NCBI GenBank assembly: GCA_033439685.1
Contig: JAUEDM010000007.1
Span: 1,922,001 to 1,986,000 of the forward strand
DNA: 64,000 nucleotides
Direction of reading: 5' to 3'
Source: Apodospora peruviana
Lineage: Eukaryota; Ascomycota; Sordariomycetes; Sordariales; Lasiosphaeriaceae
The translations under genes and the position numbers were made by a program. The notes below the pieces were generated by a model. It was not told the DNA's origin. It ran no database searches and worked only from the letters and a program-made list of their open reading frames with translations. Numbering within the stretch: position 1 is the stretch's first letter; each line of letters begins with the position of its first letter. This document shows positions 1-11,744 of the stretch, in pieces.

Positions 1-600
1 CAGCCTCTGTAGCGTGGCCGTCGGCGGATCTGCGATGAACGGCCGCAGGAACGAATTGTTCGGCGACCGCAGGGCGGTATCGTACATGAACGGGAACGCG
101 TTGTGAAATTTAGCGTCGTCGTCGACGGGGATCGTAAAGTCGTAGCGCAGCGCATCGATCACGACCACCACGGCACGCTCAAACGTCTTTGGGTGCCAGC
201 AGCCACCGTCCACCGTGCCTTTGCCCTTCCACGCCGGAAGGATCTCGTTACCCGTCGTCGGCGGAGCGTCGCAGCTCGACTTCTCATCCAGCATCAGGCG
301 CGTCAGCAGGAAACCGCTGGTGAAATAGGCGAGGCCGACGACGTGGATGGTCAACATCCACACCCAGAAGGCCACGTTCCATAGCCAACGCTTCTCGTAG
401 CTCGCCTTGCGCCGCGCCTCGAGGGCTTCTCGCTGCCGGTCCTGCAGGCTGGATCGCTCCTGCTCCTGCTGAATGTCCTCGTGTGCCTTGGTCGCATCTT
501 CCACCTCTTTTGCGCGCTTGGCCGTGGCGAATTGGGCGGCGACGGTCTTGTAGTCGGGCGCGGGGGGTGCCTTTGTCGGCACTGGCTGCGGCGGCGGCAT
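1..600 (-). CDS. GPI13: GPI ethanolamine phosphate transferase 3 (GPI13/PIG-O), N-terminal part, cut by window edge
   Basis: The enzyme adds ethanolamine phosphate to the third mannose of the GPI anchor precursor in the ER membrane. The reading frame is open from an ATG at 600 to base 1 (200 codons) with no stop, so the gene continues off the left edge. A charged coiled-coil-like cytosolic tail (residues 20-70) precedes one membrane segment (about 72-99). The lumenal alkaline-phosphatase-fold domain then begins, with GGCWHPKTF near 132-140 and the metal-site motif VVVIDALRYDF (146-155, Asp149). It reaches DPPTATLQRL (191-200), which holds the nucleophilic Thr region of this family. The start context is CTCAAGATG and no upstream in-frame ATG is evident. 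GPI13 is preferred over GPI7 and MCD4 because of the CWHPKTF and PTATLQRL context. Confidence 0.9.
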   Translation of the reverse strand, partial: MPPPQPVPTKAPPAPDYKTVAAQFATAKRAKEVEDATKAHEDIQQEQERSSLQDRQREALEARRKASYEKRWLWNVAFWVWMLTIHVVGLAYFTSGFLLTRLMLDEKSSCDAPPTTGNEILPAWKGKGTVDGGCWHPKTFERAVVVVIDALRYDFTIPVDDDAKFHNAFPFMYDTALRSPNNSFLRPFIADPPTATLQRL

Positions 601-1713
601 CTTGAGCGTGGAGAGGATAGTAGTTGCGCACGTGGCCCGGAGGTTCCGGCGGCGGCGGTGGTGGGGGGAACTCGAAGTTGGGAATCCAATAGGTAATTAC
701 GTAGAAAGAAAAGGGAAGCAGAATAGAAATTAAGAAAGGAGAGCCCGAGGAGAGAGAGAAGGGGGCAAGTGGATATCCGATCAAGAAATCGTAATTGCCA
801 TTGGGCTTGGTCAATGGGCGTCTTCAGAGACAAGCGGAAAGAGTCAAATGCGTCATTTTGAAGCCCGTCATTTAGGTGGTCTGTAATTGTTAAGATTTTT
901 GGGTTGATTTTTTTAATCTTTTCTGGATAGCTCGGAGCTCTGAGCGAGATCGAAGCTCCAAAAAGATGGAGAAGATGTCGTCTCTCCACCGCGTCTCGGC
1001 TGGCAGCTCCTCCAGAAGAACATTGCGCTTAGTATGAACGGCTGCCAGTGGCAGCTGTGACGACTGAAACCCTAACCCGTGCCTCTCGTGCACCGGACGC
1101 CGATTGGAGAGACTCGGAAGTGCATGGCGAAACTATGAAGGTTCATCAATGTCAACATTGACGTGAGCTCCACAGCTTCTTCGAACCCGAGCTAGTGTTC
1201 TCTAGGTATGCTTCAACGAGCCAGCGATGAGTTGGTAGTCATTTTTGCTCAAAGAGAGCGTGGAATAGTAATTATACAATACTAGAATAGCGATACATCA
1301 TACATAGTACCTATGCTACAAGTCCTCCGATGCTGCCCTACATGCGGTTCAACCGATGGGCGGCTGCCTTTTCTCCCAAAAGATCCCACCAAACGAAAGT
1401 TCCAACTCAGAACATATGACGCTGGAACTGCAGCGTGATGAAGATATGTACAGGGGTATCTCGAGGGAGAGGTGCGCCGACCCATCCCTCTCCTCAGTGC
1501 TCTGTCCGGGGCGCCAGGATGGGAGGCGTCGGACACGGCATGAATTAGAGTATTCGAATTAAAAATAGCATTGGCTGTGTTTGTGTGGGTATTGTTCGTT
1601 TCCCATCCACGCCTCAAAACTCCAGCACCATCAAGTCGTAAGAAATCTCAATGCTGCAATATACCGAGTGCTAGTAGCGGTGCCGAAAAGAGGTGATTCA
1701 GTGTGTTGGGCGA
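601..1713. other. Intergenic: GPI13 upstream region and 3' flank of the 1.7-2.25 kb gene
   Basis: No convincing gene. Short open frames on both strands (for example 1282-1617 minus) lack coding character and overlap each other. The 601-1000 part, read on the minus strand, is the GPI13 leader and promoter. Confidence 0.6.
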
Positions 1714-2250
1714 TTAGCGGAACTCCTTCTCGCGAAGGCCGCCAATCTTGTCCATATCGATGGCGTAGAATTTTGCGCTGCTCTCCTTCTCGTAGGCAGG
1801 GAGCTGCTCCTCGTGCAGAGGCTCGAGGCCGACGGTGGTGTCGCCAACCCGGACAACGACCACGCGGCCGCTCTTGGGGCGGCCTTGGTCGTCCTGCTCG
1901 TCGGGGAAGGTTATGTGAATCTCGGGAACATTGTCGGGAGAATGGGGAGGAGATCGAGGGTTCGCAAGCATGGGCTGGCCGTCCTTGCCGAAGACAATGA
2001 CGCTTGACCGGCCGGCGCCGTCGCTGGTCTGGATGGTAAGACGGCGGTGGTTGCCGGTCCGCTTGACGTCTTGATACTGGGGAAGAGTCTCGGCGACCAG
2101 CTGCCTCTTCTGGCGGACCCTCCTCATGAGGAGGAGACCTGCGACCGCCAAAAGCCCAAAAAAGACCAGGACGAGGAGGGCGATCATGAGGTTGACAATC
2201 GAGCTGTTGTCTTCGACGCCTCGAGCGACGACGGTTCTGAAAGAATCCAT
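1714..2250 (-). CDS. Conserved single-pass membrane protein of unknown function
   Basis: 178 aa. I start it at the ATG at 2250 (MDSFRTVVARG), not at the longer 2430 frame. The extra 60 residues are low-quality leader sequence, whereas the 2250 start gives a short lumenal N-terminus followed at once by one membrane helix (about 18-42) and a basic MRRVRQKR stop-transfer. The cytosolic part has LPQYQDV (about 56-62), a PEIHITFPDE segment followed by RVVVVRVGDT, and a LPAYEKE motif. LPxY-type motifs resemble degenerate PY motifs bound by Rsp5/Nedd4 WW domains; that link is inference. It looks like a family conserved in Pezizomycotina whose function I do not know. There is no sign of an intron. 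Confidence 0.75.
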   Translation of the reverse strand: MDSFRTVVARGVEDNSSIVNLMIALLVLVFFGLLAVAGLLLMRRVRQKRQLVAETLPQYQDVKRTGNHRRLTIQTSDGAGRSSVIVFGKDGQPMLANPRSPPHSPDNVPEIHITFPDEQDDQGRPKSGRVVVVRVGDTTVGLEPLHEEQLPAYEKESSAKFYAIDMDKIGGLREKEFR

Positions 2251-5200
2251 GGCGTTGTAGTAGTGAAGGTCTTGATCAAGGAATGTGTTTGGTGCGTAAT
2301 GCTGTCGTTGGATCGATGCTCCAAGGGCAAAGTGTGTTGAACGATATGCGTGTTTATCCTGAACCGAAGCGAATTTCTGGGTGGCCGGATGGATAGTTAT
2401 AATTGAATATAACGACAGCGACAACAACAAAAGACTGGACGGGATCGACTGAAAGAGTGAAGTCGAAACCAGAATGCAGCTCCCGAGGGAAAGGGTTGTC
2501 GGAAAGAACGACGGTGGCAGTCCTTCAAAAACGCGACGCCGACGATGTCTGGTGAAGGGAAGGAGAAGAGGAGAAGGCCTTGCCAGGCGGAGGATGGGGA
2601 CACAACCATGGATGTAGGTACTCGGCGGTCAGCGACTCAACGACCGCTCCCCTCCCCTGAGAGCCCCAGGCGCAGTTCTTTCTGGGGCGGTTGAATTGGG
2701 ATGACGACCCCATCTTAATTCGCTGTCGGCCAATCGAAGCCTCCACATGGCAGATGGAAAGCGGGTCCAATTTGTGATTAACGCTTACCCCTGGTCCTCC
2801 CGGCCACGCTTCCAGGCTGCCCCTTCCAGTTTCCTCGCAGAACATGGCCTGTGCGCCTTCACACGACAGGGCAAGTGAAGAGAAACCGGGATGTGCTCTT
2901 TCTCGTTGCTCGATATTTTTGGGGGATTTTTTTTCCGTATTGTCTTTTGATTTTCTGTTTCTTCCGGAATCATCCCATCTCGAGAGGTTTCAAGTTGATG
3001 GAGATTCCATTCCGTGCATTGACACTGCCTTAACTTAGTCTATCGATTATCAGACTGGACTTATACGGAATATATTGAATATTATCTAAGGTACCTTACC
3101 TGCCCCTGCCCTGTGTTGGCCACTTCAGCGATCTCCTGGGCTGGCAGGCCACATCGGGTGGGCACCTCGTGTTGGCAGACTGTGTGGTGTCAACGTCTCG
3201 GTGACTTCCCAAGGGATCATAAGATGCAGATTCCATCCCACGCCCGCAATCCTCCGTTCTGCATCTGTCATCTTCGACTCTTGCTCGTCAAGTCCGGTTA
3301 CACACATTAGCCGCCAGTCCCTCGAAGCGCTCATCGATATGTCATCGGCGTATACACTGGCAGGCCATTGGGTGATATCAGCTAGTGGACCTATTTCTCC
3401 TGAAAGCTGTCTTGGAAAGGCCGGTCTGTGAGTGCTTGTCCAAGTCGCACTGACGAGCCTCAACCATGCTGCAGATGCAGCTTCCAGAACCACCTGGTCG
3501 ATATCTGTCAAGCTGGCAGTCAGGTGCCGACAAGTCTTGACTCGCATACCCGCAGTAGCGCGTGCTTATGGCTGTATGGCAGTGTCTTGCCGATGGGTTG
3601 CCATCCTCGTGTCCAACGGTGGTGAGACGGCATGTCTGCTTCAGATCGCTGTCGCCCAAAGAACGACTACCAGCGTTTCCCTTCCAAGACTCTGTGCGCC
3701 GTCAGAGTCGCGCTTCTGAGTGTCAACCGGGACCAACCTTGCGCCTGATGCGATCAAAACAGCAGTACGGAAGCCCTTCAGAGCAGGACCGAGGGGCCGG
3801 GATCATCCGGTCGCCTCTTATACCACTGGTACCAACAGTGGGACCAGTTTCAAGGCCGAGATGAGTCTCACGACAGCACACTTTCAACACGGATCAGAGA
3901 AGGGCGCGCAAGCAACCGTGATTGCAAGCTTCATCCTCCTTGTGCTTGCGGGACTAAGGCACTAGGTATGCAGCGGGCAGCAACAACACACCACGGCCGA
4001 ACACAAAGTCACTGCATATCTCGATGGCCCTATCCGCTGTTTCATTCACCGAACACAAGGTTACAGAGGATGGCGGTCAGGGCAGGGGCGGGTTCGGAGC
4101 CAGCCCATGGACTGGTTACTCCGTGAGGCAACTCATCACATGAACAGAATCGTTGGCCGACACCATCTCCCAGCAAGGAAGAGCGATTCTGCCGTGTATG
4201 TCAGATCAAGCTGGTAGGCATATGATTTCGTGGAAGGAAGCCTCGTGAGCACAAGAGAGCCTACCTAGGTTTGCCGCTTCGGGATTCGGAGGCTTTGAGA
4301 ACCTATCAGTGCTGTTACGGAATGACTGACATCTCTATAGGACCGGATAGAATAAACTTTAACGTCTCGTAGCACGGACCAGGCGGCTGTTCCCCCGAAT
4401 GATCCAACTAGGCCAGCGATGCCGGGCAAATATGCCTTTTGGTCCTTTGGAAGCGGTGTAGGATGTAAGGAGCCTCGCCAGATGGTGTCGTCCTACCCAG
4501 TCCTCCACGTCCCCAGAAGGCCGGGCATCGCTCCCCAAAGCAGCTGGTTTACGAGCAGCTAATTATCCTAAAGCGCGATCAACATGATGTGCAGGTCCAT
4601 TTTTGCTTATTCTGTACAATGCGAGGCGGGTTGTCGCACGTGTGTGAATTCAAGTCAACTGTTTCGAAACACTGCCGATTCTAAACTGGCCCAATCGCAG
4701 CACCCGGCTCTGGGTCAAGGCTGTGCGAGAGACCCTTCGACAAATGATTAAACCTTGTCGAGGAGGTAGGAAGACTAAATAGGAAAACGAAAGCCCGAAA
4801 GTCTCCAGTGCTGATATGTACGGAAGAGTCAAGTTTTGTTTGGACGCCTCAAACCGGGGCGGCTGTGCAACGGTCGACCAGTTGGAGCCCAAGCCGTGTC
4901 TGTGCATGCTGTGTCCCAAATCGAGGGCCTAGTGGGTGGGAAGGAGGGGCGGGTTCTTCTGAAACAAACAGACAGGCGACACCAGGGAGGTGAGAGCCGA
5001 GCCGGGCCTTTTTATCCTCAGATACGCCTGTTGATCATGGACACGCAGTCGACATATCTGGTATCTCCCGTCTGTCTCTACCCTTGCGAGCATTCCTCGG
5101 GTGATCTTTTTGCGGTCAAGTCATCTCTCCCTTGCGTGCTTAAGGAAAGGAACACGACGGTATCTCAGACCTCCCTTAGATTTGATTACAGTCTTTCCTT

Positions 5201-6513
5201 GCAGCGTGGTGGAACGGCCAGATCGATTTTGGACTGCAACTAATGCGTTATCTGACGCCAGATTCTGCCCGACTTCGCGAAGGGGTCCATGATCCCGACG
5301 TCGTTCAGCCTGTCCCTGCATACCTACCGAGAGGAAGCCGGCCTGGTGGCGTTGCGTGTGTAGTGCGGGCCTCAACGTTCGCGTCCTGTGCCACCCTCTC
5401 ACCCTCACTTGAGCGCGAGATACAATAATACACGACAGCCCTCCTCCCTTCGCTGGGTCAGAAAGATCTGCTCTTCTCGCCCTTTCTTGTAATGCATCAG
5501 CAGTGAGCCGTCGAGAGAGCCCTTTGCCAGAAGGGAGACGACGCATTGAATATTTCACCCCTCACATATATATCGACAGCTTTTTGGCCCTGCCAGTGAC
5601 GATATATAGTAACCATATTGCTTCATTCTTGTACAAACGTTCTACGTCTTTTGCTTCACACCAGATATTCTGTCTATCTCGCTGGCTTCTTACATATGAC
5701 CTTCCACACATGATACACCGGCCGCACCCCGAGGCCCAAAAACACAACCGCTCGGACTGCCTGGCGGTCCTGGTTCAAGCCCAACCTGCAAGCCCACTCG
5801 CCGACTCGACAGAAGAAACAACGTGAACGAGGAGCGGCGGCGCACGGCGGCAAACCCGCTAATAAGCCACGCCGTACATCCTTGACAAGCGACCTTGAAT
5901 CGCGATCAGCCAATACTCGGATGACATTTAAGTTTGACACCAAACGTCAACAACCACTCTTGCGGAAAGCCAACGCCAATCTCGAATTTTCCTGCTGTCC
6001 TGTTCGGACGGGAGCACAGCATATCAGTGCGCAGCTCCAGTGAAGCCGTGGACAGCGGTTTGTACAGCGCACGATACCTGACTGTTCGGATCTGTCCGTC
6101 GCTCAGACACATCAAAAAGGCCATTGTATTGTACAGTGCAGCTCGTTACAAGCTATCCCGGTCGGTTGCCGTATCACCAGCCAGAAGACGGCTCCGGCTA
6201 GGTGCCTCAGGTAGTTGAAGTTCTGCTGCCGGCGCTCTCGTTGGTTGGAAACAAGCGACGTCGACCAAGGCCACACAGACATACCTTAGCTATTGGGACG
6301 AACCCGGCTGCAACCTCCTGTGTCAGTAGCAGACCCAACAGCCCAGCGCAACCAACTCGACGTGCCGGTTCGCAGCGAGTTGTACGACGGTCAATCAGTG
6401 GTTGTTGGATCCAAGTCCGAGATCGACCCTCGTCACAAAAAGAGTTGGTCCAATTACCTCTAACTGCACCACCCTTTTGGGTCCCGACTCAGATCCTGAC
6501 GACGGGAGTTAAT

Positions 6514-6549
6514 CAGGTAAGGTACGCCTACGGAGTACTGCCTTACCTG
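6514..6549. repeat. Perfect 9-bp inverted repeat (CAGGTAAGG / CCTTACCTG)
   Basis: CAGGTAAGG at 6514-6522 and its exact reverse complement at 6541-6549 flank an 18-nt loop that itself holds GTAC twice. It belongs with the GGTACC/TAGGTA palindromes seen elsewhere in the intergenic DNA of this window. Confidence 0.7.
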
Positions 6550-7942
6550 AGGTAGTCAGTCCGCAAACAAGCAACAAACTCAGTGTCACGACCGAGAACG
6601 TCTTAAATATCCAGTTTACCTGATTGGATTTCAGTGGTGGCTCTTTGTGGACGCCATCTTTGTCGCTAGGCCCTCGTCCGAAGTTCGATCGCGTGCGTGC
6701 GTGGTGACTCGCAGACGGTGGAGATACCCCTGTAACCTAGCGCCTTGCGCAAACGCTAAAAAGCCCTGGGCCACCGGGTTTGGACGACCCGCACCTCACA
6801 AAAGTTTCTTTTTTGAGAGACACTGGGGTTTCTGAAATCTGAACCCGTCCCTCCCGTCCCCCAAACTGCTCCACCTCCAATTGCGATCCCCATCCTGAAT
6901 CGTTGGCCCCCAAAACCCGCCCCGGTCCAGCAGCAGAGGTCCAACAGAGGTCCCAGCTTTCCTGTCTTATTAGGTACCCCAGTCCCCGGTCCAACAGTTA
7001 CAGGCACCCTCGTCCTCGGGCTGCCCTGGTTCCATTCTGACTTTTAGATGCACCCAGGTGCAAGGTGCAAGGTGCCAAACTCCGACTTCAGAGACGGCCA
7101 GATCCAAGCCCATCCATTCCAATTTAGAAAGACAACGACAGTCTTTTCCATTCAGTTCAATTTGCAAAGGTCACCTCTGGCCGGCTGGGTCCCGTCGTTG
7201 CTGCTGCTGGCTGCTGCAGTGGTCGCTCCCGTCATCCAAGAGAAACAAGAAACCAATCCCTGACACCGGGCTTGGGAGGAAGGCAACCAGACCCATCCCT
7301 TGCCTGTTGGCCAGACTTCCCATTCGGAGATAGAGTTTCGTTGAAACTTCGGTCATCACCTCGGGCATCTCCCTTTGAAACTCTCTCCCTCCGACATACT
7401 TTGCACGCATCAATCCTCCGAATAATAGAGTTCTCTCTTCTGACTCGCATTAATTTCTTGTCAATACTCTTGTTCATCATCATTTTGCTCTTTCACTAAC
7501 CTAAATCAGACGGAGCGCAATCCCAACTGCACACAGTCAGTCCTCTCCTTAAGCTGGTCCTCGAAGCACGATCATTAGACACCAGACTCGACTCGCAGAC
7601 ACCTTCTTGTCATCTCTGACGATATCGACATACGGACGACTCAGGACATTAGGCAGGTCTCCGTTCAATCAAATCATCAGCCGAATAGGCCACTCGCGGC
7701 CTTGTAACTCCGCAGTCATCATATATACCTACGGCAGCGTGCCTCCTGCATTGACTGGTCACCGGTGCCATTTGGCTATTGCATAATCGACATCCATCCC
7801 CCGCGCATCATATAAGCACCCGACTTGGACACGGCTTGGCTAGGTGCCTGTGCAGCCGAAAACGATATCGACATACGGCTTACCACCACCATCAGGGGAA
7901 AATCCGACAAAAGCATCAAGATTAACCCATGCCACACGTCTG

Positions 7943-8239
7943 GTAAGTGCTTGCATATGTCCGTTGTCCGCGCTTTCGCGGTCAGCAACCGGGATGCTAG
8001 ACTTCAGCTCCTCCAGGTCCAAAACTCCACCCATCCTGTTCGCTCCCACCGCACCACCAGCGCCATGCGGTCAAGGTTGGCCCCAGGAGATCGGAGCCCC
8101 CCCCATTTCGCTGGCTGCTGTTGTCATCAGCCTTACCAACCTACTTTCCTGCATTCCCCTTCCCCACCGTTCTCATCCCATCCTCCTAGTCTTGGAATAT
8201 ACGCGCTGAATTGACCTCTCTGCCCTCCATTCCTTGCAG
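7943..8239 (+). other. Candidate 5' UTR intron of PUF3
   Basis: A strong donor, GTAAGT, follows TCTG at 7943. A pyrimidine-rich tract ending CCTTGCAG closes at 8239. The 297-nt span lies within the likely leader. There is no coding frame to test it against, so this rests on splice-site shape only. Confidence 0.3.
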
Positions 8240-8315
8240 TCCCATAGAGCCTTGCCGAGATTCCTAATTCAAAAAAGATACCAGGCGGACGCATTCACAG
8301 CGGAACCAACAGTGC

Positions 8316-8411
8316 ATGTCCATTGGACTGTTGTTTTCAGTTTTTCAAGGCTGGTCACGCCGCAAAACGCTTGCGCACGACCCCTCCCTCGTGAACCAAA
8401 ACCCATCCTGA
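8316..8411 (+). promoter_or_regulatory. Upstream ORF (31 codons) in the PUF3 leader
   Basis: ATG at 8316 (context GTGCATGT) runs 31 codons to TGA at 8409-8411, 156 nt before the PUF3 ATG. If the leader extends this far, it would reduce initiation on the main frame. The peptide resembles nothing known. Confidence 0.4.
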
Positions 8412-8567
8412 ACAGCCAGGAACAGGAACTGGAGGTTCCAAATCTTCTTACAAGCAGGCTCCCACGCCTCTCCCTCTCTTTCATCCTCTCCAAGGAAACC
8501 GAAATATTCTCCACCGCCTCTCAACTCGCTGATGACAACTCCCGCATCACAGAAGCAGACAGTCAAA

Positions 8568-11500
8568 ATGGCAACAACTGTGAGTCTTCACCCACCCCTG
8601 GTTGCCTGCTCAGTAATTAGTCTGGATTTTCCTGGTGTCTGGGGCGGGTCCTTTCGGTCGTGTGTCCGTCCCACACCTGCCTAGCGCAGGTCGGACATTT
8701 TTTCCATGAAGAGCTGCCCCAGACCCATGCCTGGGCTGTTTCGCCGTTGTTTTCTACCGCGCGATCCCATCTTGCAATTTGTTGCATTCTGTCATCGACT
8801 CTCAGCTAATCTATCGACTCCCCTCAGGCACGAACGGGCCGCCTGACCGCCTACGACGCGATGACGAACGGAAACGAAAAGCCCGCGCAGACCCACGGAT
8901 GGCAGTCTGGAATCTGGAGCAACAGCGCTGTTGGAACAGTCGGATCTTTCCCTAAGCCGAGGGGCCCGCTTGGATCCTCAAGAGGTGCGTAGACAACGGG
9001 ACAGGACCGAGGGCAGTGGTGGACGACACAGACGCTGACACTACTTGCAGATTCCAACGACACATTTCAAGGCACCCCGTCAGGATTGGGTGCTTTGACT
9101 GCGAACTCTGAAGCTGAGCCTTCTTACAAGCCGAATTGGAGAACTCCAGGCCGGGAAACGACGCAGCCGCGAAACGGATCGGGCACCACATCTCCCAACC
9201 GACCCCGTACAGATGCTCCAGCCCTCGACATATCCAATAACTCCTCGTTCTACTCAGGCCCGCAGCAAGCAATTGGACAGAGAGCCACGGTTAGGCCGAA
9301 ACCTGCGCCGGCTGTTGACTCCACTAAAGCCGCCTTCAAGTATCCCGCGTTCTCGGACTTTGCAGATGAGACCGAGAATGTGGGAGCCTTTGGCTCGAGG
9401 AGACTCGAAGCTGATCAGAGGCGGAATGACTTTGGTGGATCCAAGCGACTGTCGCAAGATTTACAGTTCCCTCATATCACCAACCAAGCTTCTCACGATA
9501 CTAGCATGCCTACAACTAGCCATTCCGATACCGATCTGCATTCCCACGCCAGCACCTTCGGCGATCATCTGTTTGGAGGCTATGCACTGAACAGTTCACT
9601 GAACAATCCACATTCCCAACGACCCTCGATTTCTGGGCAGTCATCCTTTGGTACACAAAACAGTCGAGGCTATGGTAACGGTGTTGGACAGCAGATGGAT
9701 GAGGACGAGCTCGAGGAGCAGATCGCCAATATGACATTAGGAGGTCTGCCGAATGGAACTTCGAATGGTCCGCCCGGCCTTGGAAACTTCGGACCACCTT
9801 CCCAGCCATTTCAGTTCAACCCAGGCTCGCAGCCTTGGGAGAACGGAGGTTACGGCCAGCAGATTCCCAGGGATATGTATGCGAACAGTCTATACGACAG
9901 ACGACCATCAGCTATCGGTCGCGCTTCGCCTGCTGGAAGCGCTTATCGCAGCCCTGGAAGCTTCTCTGGGACGCCGCAACCAGTCCCGGACGCATGGAAC
10001 AGCAGACCGACCTCGCGAGATCATAGGATACCCCTTGATAGTGACCGTCGAAACGTCAACCAGCAGCAGTTCGTTCTACAACATGCAGCTCCTCCGTACC
10101 AAACAAATCCGTACTTCAACTCAAACAATCCCCATTTCCCCTTCCAGTACGATAACTACGGTGCAAACTACAGGCAAGGAATGCCCGGATACAACTATCC
10201 GGTAAATCAATATCCTGTCCCACCCGGCATGCCGACCAGGCCGACCCGAGACCAGGATCCATTAAAGGACGCCAGAAGTCATCTCCTGGAGGAGTTCAGA
10301 TCTAGCACGAGGGCGAACAAGCGATGGGAGCTGAAGGTAAGATTTTGTTATCCCTCTGTCTGTTCGATCTACATGATATTGACTTGAGAATCAGGACATC
10401 TACAACCACGTAGTCGAGTTCGCTGGTGACCAGCATGGCTCTCGGTTCATCCAGGGAAAACTGGAGTCGGCCAACAGTGATGAGAAAGACCAGGTCTTTA
10501 AAGAAATATTGCCAAACGTGGTCCAGCTCCAGAAAGATGTGTTTGGAAACTACGTAATACAGAAAATGTACGAGCATGGTAACCAACTTCAAAAAGAGGC
10601 AATGGCTGCACGGATGAAGGGCCAGGTTGTTTCTCTGTCAACGCAGATGTATGCTTGCAGAGTTGTTCAGAAGGTGAGTTCGTGTGTCACTGTATGCATC
10701 GAGTCGGAGCTGACGATATGGTTATAGGCGCTGGAGCATGTTCTTGTTGAGCAGCAAGCCGAGCTTGCAAAAGAACTAGAATCGGATGTTCTGAGAATCA
10801 TGAAGGATCAGAATGGAAACCATGTGATCCAAAAGATCATCGAGCGTGTTCCTCGTGAGCACATCGGCTTCGTCATGGAATGCTTCAAGGGGCGTGCCAG
10901 CGAACTCGCTTCTCACGCCTACGGCTGCAGGGTCATTCAGAGAGTTCTCGAATACGGAACGAAGGCCGACAAGAGGATGATCCTGGACGAGCTCCATGCT
11001 TGTGCTCAGGTGCTGGTTACGGACCAATATGGGAACTATGTGACACAGCATGTCATCGAGCGCGGCCCCGTTGAGGACCAGACCAGAATGATCACCATGG
11101 TCATCGGGCAACTCTTGACCCTCTGCAGGCACAAATTCGCATCGAACGTCGTCGAAAAGTGTATTGACAATGGGACAGCCGAGCAGCGCCGTCAAATCAC
11201 GGAAATGCTGAGCTTGAATCCCACATTGATGGAGATGATGAAGGATCAGTATGGCAACTATGTGATCCGTAAGTTGACTGACGTCTCATCACCCGTTACT
11301 AGAACTGACATGGCATCAGAGAAACTCCTTCGGACCCTTAAAGACGAAGAAAAGGCGAAATTTGCGACCCTGGTGAAGCCACACCTTGATATTCTGAAAA
11401 CCACCAGTTTCGCTACCATGAAACACGTGGTTCTGTTGGATGAAGCTATTAACGGAAACGGGAAAGCCAAGCCCAAGTCCGGTGCCAAGACACCGACATC

Positions 11501-11744
11501 AACCGCCCCGGCGTCCGCTGCCTCTGGATCGCCAGCTCCGACATCGCCAGAGCTGCAGATCCACGTAGCCTCGACAGTCCCAACGCCGAATCTCACAACT
11601 GAGCCGAACAGCCCCTCGAGCAACCCGCCGAGCACCAATGCCAGCTCTGTCGGCGAGACTGAACAACACGCAGATGGAAAACTAGCCGGCACCGACATGA
11701 ATGGGGTTCCCGACGCTCCGCTGCTGCCAGACGTGGATCTCTGA
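8568..11744 (+). CDS. PUF3: Puf3/Pumilio-type mRNA-binding protein
   Basis: Six coding exons: 8568-8579, 8828-8984, 9051-10336, 10395-10673, 10728-11268, 11320-11744; 899 aa. The first 485 residues are low-complexity (Ser, Asn, Gly, Pro, Gln). The Pumilio homology domain follows (about 486-835). The eight recognition triplets are visible: SRFIQ (501-505), NYVIQ (537-541), CRVVQ (573-577), NHVIQ (609-613), CRVIQ (645-649), NYVTQ (681-685), SNVVE (717-721) and NYVIQ (755-759). This is the canonical Pumilio series, so the target should be UGUANAUA. Such proteins bind 3' UTRs, classically of nuclear-encoded mitochondrial mRNAs in yeast, and recruit deadenylation. The tail (790-899) is Ser/Pro/Thr-rich. 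The start at 8568 has an excellent context (TCAAAATGG). An in-frame ATG at 8532 with a weaker context would add 12 residues. Confidence 0.95.
11269..11319 (+). other. Short 51-nt intron inside Puf repeat 8, stop-free and multiple of three
   Basis: Donor GTAAGT at 11269, branch-like ACTGAC, acceptor CATCAG ending 11319. Splicing joins NYVI to QKLL and restores the NYVIQK core. The intron length is divisible by three and contains no in-frame stop, so a retained form would insert 17 residues and replace the Gln759 contact with Arg. Confidence 0.85.

Larger units (their letters stand above)
2251..8567. other. 6.3-kb intergenic stretch, divergent between the membrane protein and PUF3
   Basis: No gene recognised. 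Open frames are short and overlapping, and several lack an ATG. The longest with ATG is 3125-3547 minus (140 codons), which resembles nothing I know. Roughly 7150-8567 is pyrimidine-rich on the plus strand, as in long fungal 5' leaders, and probably includes the PUF3 promoter and leader. An inverted repeat lies at 6514-6549 and a TAGGTACC-type motif at 3086-3102. Confidence 0.5.
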
